DNA of 6,816 nt from an uncultured Rhodospirillaceae bacterium (GTDB lineage Bacteria > Pseudomonadota > Alphaproteobacteria > Rhodospirillales > UBA2165): assembly GCA_913054205.1 (NCBI GenBank), contig CAJXJM010000142.1:1-6816 (forward strand), given 5' to 3'. A program made the translations under genes and the position numbers. Positions 1-4,985 of the stretch are shown piece by piece; within the stretch, counting starts at the first letter, position 1, and each line of letters opens with the position of its first letter. The notes under the pieces were generated by a model, which saw only the letters and a list, made by a program, of their open reading frames with translations, had not been told where the DNA came from and searched no databases.

Positions 1-210
1 TCTCACAAATCGTTTCATTGCTGGAATACTCGTAGTTGGTCTTTTGATTTTTTTAAGTACCTAGGAGAAGTAGCATTGAAGGATTGCTTCGTGCGCAATG
101 CCATGATTTTGGAACAAACCCGAACTTTTGCGGTTTTCTTGATGGTGGAAATTCGACTCGTGTCCCACCTATACCAACTCATTCGCCATAAAAATCTTGC
201 TTTCGTTTAA
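1..210 (+). CDS. Possible 3' end of an unidentified gene (doubtful)
   Basis: Frame 1 is open from the window edge to a TAA at 208-210, giving 69 residues that end in HLYQLIRHKNLAFV. I recognise no family. The peptide has a mixed hydrophobic and basic C-terminus and could be the tail of a protein, for instance a decayed mobile-element gene, given the repeats just downstream. It could equally be chance: the region is AT-rich, and one minus-strand frame over the same stretch is also open for nearly as long. No start, domain or motif is visible. Confidence 0.2.
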   Translation, partial: SHKSFHCWNTRSWSFDFFKYLGEVALKDCFVRNAMILEQTRTFAVFLMVEIRLVSHLYQLIRHKNLAFV

Positions 211-250
211 CGGACCAATGGGCAACTAACCCTGCACACCATTTTCCCTC

Positions 251-293
251 CCGCAGAGACGGAGACCGTTTTCTAGCTCTGTGTTCTCTGTGG
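251..293. repeat. Imperfect hairpin of the CGCAGAGA/TCTCTGTGG type
   Basis: CCGCAGAGA (251-259) pairs with TCTCTGTGG (285-293) over nine positions, one of them a G-T pair. The intervening sequence contains further degenerate copies of the same words (ACGGAGA, CTCTGTG). Similar 'cagaga' words recur as dispersed intergenic repeats in many bacterial genomes. The element here is degenerate and carries no ORF. Its role is unknown. Confidence 0.45.
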
Positions 294-314
294 TTATTTT
301 TCTTTTCTTTCGAC

Positions 315-355
315 GAATTAAGGGGACACGTAACAAGTACATGTCCCCTTAATTC
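315..355. repeat. Perfect 14-bp inverted repeat, REP-like (GGGGACA/TGTCCCC)
   Basis: GAATTAAGGGGACA (315-328) is exactly complementary to TGTCCCCTTAATTC (342-355), with 13 bases between. Within the loop GTA (330-332) can pair with TAC (338-340) after a mismatch, lengthening the structure. The GGGGACA...TGTCCCC core resembles palindromes that accompany REP-associated tyrosine transposases (RAYTs, IS200-like). No transposase lies in this window, so this would be a dispersed, non-autonomous copy. The structure is plain in the sequence; the family assignment rests on memory of the motif. Confidence 0.65.
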
Positions 356-362
356 TTAGGTT

Positions 363-403
363 CGTCATGAAAAACTGGATCCCGGATCAAGTCCGGGATG
401 ACG
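363..403. repeat. Dispersed palindrome ATCCCGGA-TCAAG-TCCGGGAT
   Basis: ATCCCGGA (379-386) and TCCGGGAT (392-399) form a perfect 8-bp stem with a 5-base loop. An outer CGTCAT (363-368) is complementary to ATGACG (398-403), which competes with the inner stem at its last two bases. The core 'ctggatcccggatcaagtcc' is a very common intergenic repeat in alphaproteobacteria and supports that placement of the organism. It does not resemble a terminator, as no T-tract follows on either strand. Confidence 0.7.
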
Positions 404-430
404 TAGGAAATTAGGGAGAGGAAGAAAAGG

Positions 431-457
431 AAAAATAACGCCCGCGACTGCGGGTCG
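431..457 (-). terminator. Probable Rho-independent terminator of parE
   Basis: Read on the minus strand, CCCGC-AGTC-GCGGG (454 down to 441) makes a 5-bp GC stem with a 4-base loop. It is extended by two more pairs across a single bulged base at 455. The stem is followed at once by TTATTTTT (438 down to 431). It lies about 65 bases beyond the parE stop and in the right orientation. Confidence 0.6.
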
Positions 458-503
458 CCGCTTATGCTGCGTAAGCCAAGCTTGCGGAGCAATGCGCCCG
501 GCG
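456..503. repeat. GC-rich dyad between parE stop and its terminator
   Basis: CGCCG (456-460) is complementary to CGGCG (499-503). Inside lies a second small stem, GCTTA (460-464) with TAAGC (472-476). With the adjoining terminator this makes a folded block of about 65 bases transcribed at the 3' end of the parE message. It may be another intergenic repeat or a part of the 3' UTR that protects the message. Nothing identifies a specific function. Confidence 0.35.
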
Positions 504-519
504 TTTGAGGGGGCAAAAC

Positions 520-2565
520 TTAAACGTCGATCATGCCGTCTTCGAGTTCGGCGGCGTGGGATTGGATGAAGGCGAGGCGGAGTTCGGGTTTTTTGCCCAT
601 CAGGTCATCGATAAGCTTGGCGGTCTCGATTGCTTCTTTCTTTTCATCCTCGGTATGACGCAGCGGAACGGTCACCCTGAGCAGCGTGCGAGAATCGGGG
701 TTCATCGCCGTTTCCTTGAGCTGGGCCGGTGGCATTTCACCGAGGCCTTTAAAACGGCTTACCTCAATTTTACCGCGGCTGGAGAACTCTTTTTCAACCA
801 GAATATCTTTATGTGCATCGTCCATGGCGTAGAGCGTTTTGCCGCCTTGGCTGAGCCGATACAGCGGTGGCATGGCAATAAAAAGATGACCATTTTCAAT
901 TAGTTGCGGCATTTCTTTAAAGAAAAATGTCATCAATAGAGAGGCGATATGCGCACCGTCGACATCGGCATCTGTCATGATAATGACCTTTTCGTAGCGC
1001 AAATCCTCATCGCGGTACTGCGGCCCCGAGCCACAGCCCAAAGCTTCCTTCAAATCGTTAATTTCCTGGTTCGCCCGGAGCTTGTCCTGGGAGGCACTGG
1101 CGACGTTTAATATCTTGCCTTTGAGCGGCAATATCGCCTGAGTTTTTCGGTTGCGGCCTTGTTTGGCTGAGCCGCCGGCAGAATCACCCTCGACAATAAA
1201 AATCTCCGTGCCTTCGGCTGAGTTTTGCGAGCAATCAGCGAGTTTGCCGGGCAATCGGAGGCGTTTGGTTGCCGATTGGCGTTTCAGCACTTTGTCGTCG
1301 CGCTTTTTCATGCGAATTTGCGAGCGCTCGATCACATGCTCGAGCAGACGCTTCGCGGTTTCCGGATCACCGCTGAGCCAATGGTCAAAATGATCGCCGA
1401 CCGAGCTTTCAACCAGCTTTTGCGCCTCGACAGTGGCTAATTTCTCCTTGATTTGGCCTTGGAACTGCGGATCAGAGATAAATACCGACAGCATGATACA
1501 GGCACCGCCCATCACATCATCGGCAATTATTTTGCTCACCGCTTTGTTTTTAATCAGCTCGCCATAACTCTTGAGGCCCCGATTGAGCGCGCTTCTCAGG
1601 CCTGCTTCGTGGGTGCCGCCTTGCGGTGTCGGTATGGTATTACAATAGGAATTGAAAAATTCGTCTTCGTCGACCGGCCAGGCAACCGCCCATTCAACCC
1701 GGCCGGAACCGCCGTTGAGATCAGCTTGGCCAAAAAACGTGTTGGGGGTGATGGTTGCGCGGTCTTCCAGAGTGCCTTGCAGATAATCGCTGAGACCGCC
1801 GGGAAAGTGGAGCGTCGCGGTTTCAGGCGTGTTTTTGTCATTTTCAAGCAGTTCAGGGTCGCATTTCCAACGAATTTCGACGCCGCGAAACAAATAGGCT
1901 TTGGAGCGCGCCATTCGGTAGAGCGTTGATGGTCGAAAATGCACTTTTGCGCCGAAAATCTTGGGATCGGGGTGAAATTTCACCAATGTACCGCGTCGAT
2001 TGGAGGTTTTACCGGCATCTTTGAGCTTTCCGGTCGGCTTGCCGCGTTCATAGCTTTGGGTCCATAGCTTTTTATCGCGCGCAATTTCCACAATGAGATC
2101 GTCCGCCAGCGCATTGACGACGGAGAGGCCAACACCATGGAGGCCGCCAGAGGTTTCGTAAGCGTCGCCACTGAATTTACCACCGGAATGGAGGGTCGTC
2201 ATAATGACCTCTAGAGCCGATTTATCTTTAAATTTGGGATGGGGGTCGATTGGAATGCCGCGGCCATTATCGCTCACCGTCACATAGTGATCAGCGGAAA
2301 GTTCTAAATCGATACGTGATGCCTCGCCGGCTACCGCTTCATCCATTGAGTTATCAAGAAGTTCCGCGACTAAATGATGAACCGCGCGCTCGTCGGTGCC
2401 GCCGATATACATGCCGGGGCGCAATCGAACGGGTTCCAATCCTTCGAGAACTTCGATATCTTTAGCAGAGTAAGAGCTTTTCTTACGCTTGCCGCCGGTT
2501 GATCCAGAACCTTTTCCCGGATTTTTTTTAGCTTTTTTGGGGGCGGCATCAAACAGATCGGCCAT
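520..2565 (-). CDS. parE: DNA topoisomerase IV subunit B (ParE)
   Basis: This is the ATPase subunit of topoisomerase IV, which with ParC unlinks daughter chromosomes in the cytoplasm. The 681 residues carry the full type IIA B-subunit plan. The GHKL ATPase shows ELLDNSMDEA (68-77, E68 the expected catalytic base), DNGRGIP (99-105) and GGLHGVG (140-146). The transducer domain has a QxK loop in FQGQIKEKL (Q371, K373). The TOPRIM domain shows EGDSAGGSA (459-467), PLKGKILNV (480-488) and DADVDGAH (532-539), followed by RFKGLGEM (604-611). The RPGMYIGGTDE motif (49-59), without the DGSGLHH found in GyrB, favours ParE of the alphaproteobacterial type. A lysine-rich tail of about 30 residues precedes the ATPase domain. 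The ATG has an AGGA eight bases upstream. The gene stands alone and diverges from the thioesterase gene. It looks intact. The remaining alternative is GyrB, which I consider unlikely. Confidence 0.96.
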   Translation of the reverse strand: MADLFDAAPKKAKKNPGKGSGSTGGKRKKSSYSAKDIEVLEGLEPVRLRPGMYIGGTDERAVHHLVAELLDNSMDEAVAGEASRIDLELSADHYVTVSDNGRGIPIDPHPKFKDKSALEVIMTTLHSGGKFSGDAYETSGGLHGVGLSVVNALADDLIVEIARDKKLWTQSYERGKPTGKLKDAGKTSNRRGTLVKFHPDPKIFGAKVHFRPSTLYRMARSKAYLFRGVEIRWKCDPELLENDKNTPETATLHFPGGLSDYLQGTLEDRATITPNTFFGQADLNGGSGRVEWAVAWPVDEDEFFNSYCNTIPTPQGGTHEAGLRSALNRGLKSYGELIKNKAVSKIIADDVMGGACIMLSVFISDPQFQGQIKEKLATVEAQKLVESSVGDHFDHWLSGDPETAKRLLEHVIERSQIRMKKRDDKVLKRQSATKRLRLPGKLADCSQNSAEGTEIFIVEGDSAGGSAKQGRNRKTQAILPLKGKILNVASASQDKLRANQEINDLKEALGCGSGPQYRDEDLRYEKVIIMTDADVDGAHIASLLMTFFFKEMPQLIENGHLFIAMPPLYRLSQGGKTLYAMDDAHKDILVEKEFSSRGKIEVSRFKGLGEMPPAQLKETAMNPDSRTLLRVTVPLRHTEDEKKEAIETAKLIDDLMGKKPELRLAFIQSHAAELEDGMIDV

Positions 2566-2589
2566 ATTTGTTCCTGTATTTACTTTTTA

Positions 2590-2607
2590 GCGTTAAACGC
2601 CATTATA
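2590..2607 (-). promoter_or_regulatory. Likely parE promoter (-10) with small palindrome at the start site
   Basis: On the minus strand a perfect TATAAT (2607 down to 2602) lies about 37 bases before the parE ATG. No good -35 is seen at 16-18 bases. Overlapping it on the plus strand is TATACT (2604-2609), so this could be a bidirectional -10 also serving the thioesterase gene. Next to it is the palindrome GCGTT-A-AACGC (2590-2600), at about the expected parE transcription start. An operator role for it is speculation. Confidence 0.45.
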
Positions 2608-2697
2608 CTGTGTTTTACGAAAGATTTATAACAATATCTTGTGCCTGAGTAGCTTTAAGGTGGCAAGTGCAAACATATCAAATTGAAGGAAATATCC

Positions 2698-3111
2698 ATG
2701 TCTGACGACGCTCAAGACGGCCAAAACGAAATTTCTGATACGCCACAAGGTGATCGGACGATAACGGTTGTTGCCATGCCGGCCGACACCAACCCGGCTG
2801 GCGATATATTTGGTGGCTGGATCTTGTCGCAAATGGATATCGCTGGCGGGGTCGCCGCCAGTCGACGGGCAGAGGGGCGCTGTGTGACCATCGGTGTTAA
2901 AGAGATGGAGTTTCACAAACCTGTACATGTCGGTGATCTCGTTAGTTGTTATACCGATGTCATTTCGGTCGGCAGATCGTCAATTGCCATAAAAATTGAG
3001 GCTTGGACGACAAATCATTATCATCAAACCGGCCTCGCTAAGGTGACTGAAGGAGTCTTCACTTATGTGGCGATTGATGAAAATCGAAAACCACGCCCCG
3101 TACCCAAATAA
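2698..3111 (+). CDS. YciA-type acyl-CoA thioesterase (hotdog fold)
   Basis: This protein of 137 residues probably hydrolyses acyl-CoA thioesters to free acid and CoA in the cytoplasm. It matches the YciA/HI0827 family closely: AMPADTN (26-32), then GDIFGGWILSQMDIAGG (35-51), whose Asp at 47 lines up with the catalytic Asp44 of HI0827. These are followed by MEFHKPVHVGDLVSCY, VGRSSIAIKIE and VFTYVAID. It stops soon after this last strand and lacks the C-terminal tail of about 20 residues seen in some relatives. The chosen start is the ATG at 2698, with GAAGGA seven bases before it. An in-frame TTG at 2683 overlaps that ribosome site and is not credible. The family acts as a hexamer with broad substrate range, so the real substrate is open. 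It is monocistronic and divergent from parE. Confidence 0.93.
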   Translation: MSDDAQDGQNEISDTPQGDRTITVVAMPADTNPAGDIFGGWILSQMDIAGGVAASRRAEGRCVTIGVKEMEFHKPVHVGDLVSCYTDVISVGRSSIAIKIEAWTTNHYHQTGLAKVTEGVFTYVAIDENRKPRPVPK

Positions 3112-3168
3112 CGGGTTCCATCACCTTGTATATTGTTATGTGTCTTATTAATTTCCGGCCTGCAGCGT

Positions 3169-3252
3169 TCAGATAATAACCATCCAAACATAACCAGCGG
3201 CAAAGAAGGTGCTGAGGGCGGCGAATTCCTTGATGAATACTTTTGCTGACAT
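3169..3252 (-). CDS. 27-residue single-pass membrane miniprotein, unknown function
   Basis: This short gene begins ATG at 3252 and ends TGA at 3169. It encodes MSAKVFIKEFAALS (residues 1-14), then a hydrophobic, aromatic C-terminal half ending in WMVII. The pattern is a short basic N-terminus (two Lys, one Glu) and about 18 residues able to cross the inner membrane. The case for a real gene is the ribosome site: AAGAGGA ends about eight bases before the ATG, among the best in the window. A palindrome and a plausible promoter also lie just upstream. I do not recognise the sequence. Small proteins of this shape often attach to larger membrane complexes such as respiratory oxidases or transporters. 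No partner is evident nearby, although the membrane-anchored cytochrome c lies 600 bases upstream on the same strand. Confidence 0.6.
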   Translation of the reverse strand: MSAKVFIKEFAALSTFFAAGYVWMVII

Positions 3253-3276
3253 GACTTTTTCCTCTTTCTGATGTGA

Positions 3277-3290
3277 TAGAACAGGTTCTA
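3277..3290 (-). promoter_or_regulatory. Palindrome TAGAAC-AG-GTTCTA upstream of the miniprotein
   Basis: TAGAAC (3277-3282) and GTTCTA (3285-3290) are perfect inverted 6-base arms around two bases, 25 bases before the miniprotein ATG. On the minus strand TTGTTC, an 18-base spacer and TTCTAT make a possible -35/-10 pair that brackets most of the palindrome, a usual place for a repressor site. It has GAAC/GTTC words like LexA boxes, but the spacing fits neither the direct GTTC-N7-GTTC box of alphaproteobacteria nor the GAAC-N4-GTTC box of Gram-positives. The regulator is unknown. Confidence 0.4.
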
Positions 3291-3356
3291 AACCAAAAAG
3301 AACAAAATAGCAACAAATATTAGTTACTTAATAAAAACAGTGGGTTGTGTTTTTCA

Positions 3357-3722
3357 TCAAAGAGGCGGCGTGGTCTCTTGGGCCGGGCCATCAACGCCCA
3401 ATGCCCAGCGACCGGAATTGGTGCCTTGAACATCCCAATTGAGGCCGAACTGCGCGCGGCCTGCCTGAACATTTCTAAAGATACGTTGAATTTCCTGCTC
3501 AAGTGAAAGCCCTCCGGCGCCGCCCGCGTAAAAGATGCGCTCAATGGATTTGCAGGCGAGAAGAGAGGCGTAACTTGCCGCCATTGTCAGGCTCATTCGG
3601 GGATCGTCAGGTACGTGTTCACCTTTGCCGATAAGCGCCCGCGCCCGCGCGACCAGCTCTTCAGCTGTCGGGTTTTCGGTATTTATCTCAGATGAACGCG
3701 CAGCATCAGAATCCGGTGCCAT
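3357..3722 (-). CDS. Stand-alone C-terminal domain of an acyl-CoA dehydrogenase/HpaB-HsaA-like protein
   Basis: The 121-residue product resembles only the last helical domain (Acyl-CoA_dh_2) of flavin-dependent acyl-CoA dehydrogenase-like monooxygenases, which are usually near 390 residues. Visible signs are a helix SLTMAASYASLLACKSIERIF (44-64), AGGAGGLSLE (66-75), and then QRIFRNVQAGRAQFGLNWD (79-97) with WALG (106-109). This matches the family ending of AGG-s-l...R-x-F-R-D-x...h...N-W-D...G. The usual Asp after R-x-F-R is Asn84, and the usual His near position 91 is absent. No N-terminal or middle flavin domain exists upstream, where the DNA is AT-rich and non-coding. The ATG has AGGA about 11 bases before it, so it may still be expressed. 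AEELVARARALI (20-31) resembles the first helix of such enzymes, so an old in-frame internal deletion is possible. Catalysis as a free unit is unlikely. A decaying remnant and a repurposed subunit are both possible. Confidence 0.65.
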   Translation of the reverse strand: MAPDSDAARSSEINTENPTAEELVARARALIGKGEHVPDDPRMSLTMAASYASLLACKSIERIFYAGGAGGLSLEQEIQRIFRNVQAGRAQFGLNWDVQGTNSGRWALGVDGPAQETTPPL

Positions 3723-3829
3723 TAATAATTTGTCCTAATTATTTTCTTTAAAAAAATATTTTTTGTTCAATATAATCAGAGTGTAGCTATTTTCCGCCGA
3801 TCGCTAAAGATCATGTTAGGCATATGTGA

Positions 3830-3843
3830 TATCAAATTTGATA
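3830..3843. promoter_or_regulatory. Perfect 14-bp palindrome TATCAAATTTGATA
   Basis: The sequence is identical on both strands. It sits 13 bases past the cytochrome c stop and about 108 bases before the start of the dehydrogenase-domain gene. The rest of 3723-3855 is AT-rich with A and T tracts and shows no gene. No T-tract follows, so it is not a terminator. It could be an operator for the gene at 3357-3722. I do not know the regulator. Confidence 0.35.
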
Positions 3844-3855
3844 CTCAAGCAAATT

Positions 3856-4329
3856 CTAATGATGACCAAAACCACCGGCAAAATTGGCGGCGGTTTGTCT
3901 TTTGCGGATTTCCTCCGGCCATCGGCTTTTAATATACGTAATCAAGTTCCAGATTTGCTTGCTGGTCAGAATTTCTTTGTATCCGGGCATATTGCTTTTG
4001 AACGGAGGAGGCGAAAAATAAGCGCCGCCTTCTTCGATGTAGCTATAAATTTGGCGATCCGAATGCTGCCATGTGTGGCCATCTTCATTTTGTGGCGGCG
4101 GGGGGAAGGTGCCATCGACACGTTTGGTCTCCCAATTTGGTTGGCCTTTTAAATCTATGCCATGACAAGACGCACAGTTTTGCTCATAGATAATTTTGCC
4201 TTCCGCAATATTTAGGGGGTCAAGAATAGCATGCTGGGTCGTGAGTTTTCCGGTCAGGATAAAAAAGCCGACAGCAATCGACGCCAAAAGCAGATATAAA
4301 CCACCAAAAATAAGGAATTTTTTTGCCAC
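3856..4329 (-). CDS. Membrane-anchored monohaem class I cytochrome c
   Basis: This 157-residue protein is an electron carrier or a subunit of a respiratory or oxidase complex, with its haem domain in the periplasm. MAKK is followed by one hydrophobic segment (5-26) that looks like an uncleaved anchor. The haem site is CASCH (52-56), with C52 and C55 for thioether bonds and H56 as an axial ligand. SNMPGY (112-117) supplies the probable Met ligand, M114. Between them are KGQPNW (61-66), a proline-rich stretch and GHTWQHSD (84-91), typical of a group of small bacterial c-type cytochromes. YIKSRWPEEIRKRQ (132-145) forms the last helix. The start is GTG at 4329: a stop codon directly precedes it, no in-frame ATG occurs before residue 114, and the anchor needs this start. 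GGAA lies about eight bases upstream. No oxidase or dehydrogenase partner is visible, so its redox partner is unknown. Confidence 0.9.
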   Translation of the reverse strand: MAKKFLIFGGLYLLLASIAVGFFILTGKLTTQHAILDPLNIAEGKIIYEQNCASCHGIDLKGQPNWETKRVDGTFPPPPQNEDGHTWQHSDRQIYSYIEEGGAYFSPPPFKSNMPGYKEILTSKQIWNLITYIKSRWPEEIRKRQTAANFAGGFGHH

Positions 4330-4375
4330 TTATTGGTTCCAGTTTAAAAAAGGAAATTCGCGACCGTGAGACTCA

Positions 4376-4404
4376 ATACTATGGGCTGAGGTACCTGAAT
4401 ACAA
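4376..4404 (-). promoter_or_regulatory. Sigma-70-like promoter for the cytochrome c gene
   Basis: On the minus strand TTGTAT (4404-4399) and TAGTAT (4381-4376) are separated by exactly 17 bases and lie about 47 bases before the GTG start. The predicted 5' leader is about 40 bases. Confidence 0.5.
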
Positions 4405-4494
4405 ATCGGTCTTTTTTAGAGCCTCGTCATTTGATAAAACTTCAGAAAATACGGAAAAAACAAACAATTGGGGAAGCAACGAAGTGTCAAAGGC

Positions 4495-4516
4495 AATAAT
4501 TCTGCACGGAATTATT
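4495..4516. promoter_or_regulatory. 8-bp inverted repeat between divergent genes
   Basis: AATAATTC (4495-4502) and GAATTATT (4509-4516) are perfect complements around six bases. The pair lies 17 bases upstream of the -35 of the promoter at 4533-4561, within the 267-base space between the cytochrome c gene and the small exported-protein gene. It is placed where an activator could bind. The remainder of that space, apart from the two promoters, shows nothing I can name. Confidence 0.35.
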
Positions 4517-4532
4517 ACCTAACCCCAACGAT

Positions 4533-4561
4533 TTGCGTCGAAAATGTCTTACGCGTATAAT
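4533..4561 (+). promoter_or_regulatory. Strong sigma-70-like promoter for the small exported-protein gene
   Basis: TTGCGT (4533-4538), a 17-base spacer and a perfect TATAAT (4556-4561). The expected start of transcription is near 4568, leaving a leader of about 29 bases before the proposed TTG start. This is the best promoter match in the window. Confidence 0.65.
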
Positions 4562-4596
4562 GAAACCAATCTATATGGACGATGGAGGTGCACTAT

Positions 4597-4914
4597 TTGC
4601 GATACTCCGTTTTAAGGCCAACATTATCTAACCAGATTTCAAATCGCGCACGCCACCTGCGTTTGATTTCGCTCGCTTTGTTCTTCACAGCTTTTTCCGC
4701 CGAAGTGATCGCAGAAGGCAAAAAAGATTTTAAAGGCGCCGAACTTTTGCGCTGGTCAGGTCTCGCACTTGAAATGTTGAATTCGGGCCAGCTTGGTAAT
4801 ATTTCGCAATTATTGGCGCAGGCCAAGCTCCAGGCACCTGAGAAGGGCGCTTTAGCAATCGCGAAAATTGCTGAAAAGAGCGCCCGGATGCTGCGTAAAT
4901 TTCGCCAACCTTAA
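4597..4914 (+). CDS. Small exported protein of unknown function, probable TTG start
   Basis: The product is 105 residues from TTG at 4597. GGAGG (4584-4588) lies eight bases before this codon, while the in-frame ATG at 4582 has no ribosome site and would itself overlap the GGAGG. An in-frame GTG at 4588 also overlaps it. The N-terminus has several Arg, then a hydrophobic run LISLALFFTAF and small residues (SAEVIAEG), which look like a signal peptide cut before a mature domain of about 65 residues. The mature part is basic and helical, with alanine and leucine spaced as in amphipathic helices (LLAQAKLQAPEKGALAIAKI), and ends in RKFRQP. It has no cysteine and no known motif. I recognise no family. 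The strong promoter, ribosome site and signal-like start support a real gene. Function cannot be assigned. Confidence 0.6.
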   Translation: MRYSVLRPTLSNQISNRARHLRLISLALFFTAFSAEVIAEGKKDFKGAELLRWSGLALEMLNSGQLGNISQLLAQAKLQAPEKGALAIAKIAEKSARMLRKFRQP

Positions 4915-4922
4915 AATCTAAT

Positions 4923-4951
4923 TTGAGATTTCTTTAAAATTAGTTTAGACT
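4923..4951 (+). promoter_or_regulatory. Candidate promoter of the reductase-hydrolase operon
   Basis: TTGAGA (4923-4928) and TAGACT (4946-4951) are 17 bases apart, giving a start of transcription near 4958. The -10 lies inside the palindrome at 4938-4961. Confidence 0.45.
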
Positions 4952-4961
4952 TAAACTAATT
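4938..4961. promoter_or_regulatory. Perfect 10+10 palindrome, candidate repressor operator
   Basis: The arm AATTAGTTTA (4938-4947) is exactly complementary to the arm at 4952-4961, with GACT between. It covers the -10 and probable start site of the promoter at 4923-4951, 24 bases before the reductase ATG. Operators of this size and symmetry are typical of TetR- or MarR-family repressors, which often control old yellow enzyme genes. No such regulator lies in the window. It is not a convincing terminator for the preceding gene because the stem is AT-rich and no T-tract follows. Confidence 0.55.
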
Positions 4962-4985
4962 GAAGCTGGACAGCCGGAGTCTCCG

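Noticed and set aside
144..169. GGTGG...CCACC with a CGAGTCGAATTTCC stretch on the minus strand, tRNA-like at first sight.
   Set aside because: The T-loop consensus TTCRA is not met, and no acceptor, D or anticodon arms can be built around it.
505..2465. Several plus-strand open frames inside parE.
   Set aside because: They lie opposite the strongly conserved parE reading frame, have no recognisable motifs or ribosome sites, and are antisense shadows.
2683..2697. Five-codon upstream extension of the thioesterase from a TTG.
   Set aside because: It overlaps the GAAGGA ribosome site that serves the ATG at 2698, and the family does not need the extra residues.
3333..3354. AAAAACA...TGTTTTT hairpin just after the stop at 3357, a possible terminator.
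   Set aside because: The stem is only seven pairs and almost wholly A-T, so it is too weak to call; it may be chance in AT-rich DNA.
4975..4985. CGGAG-T-CTCCG dyad that covers the reductase ribosome site and could hide it.
   Set aside because: The centre is one base, so only three pairs could form around a workable loop; too weak for a switch.
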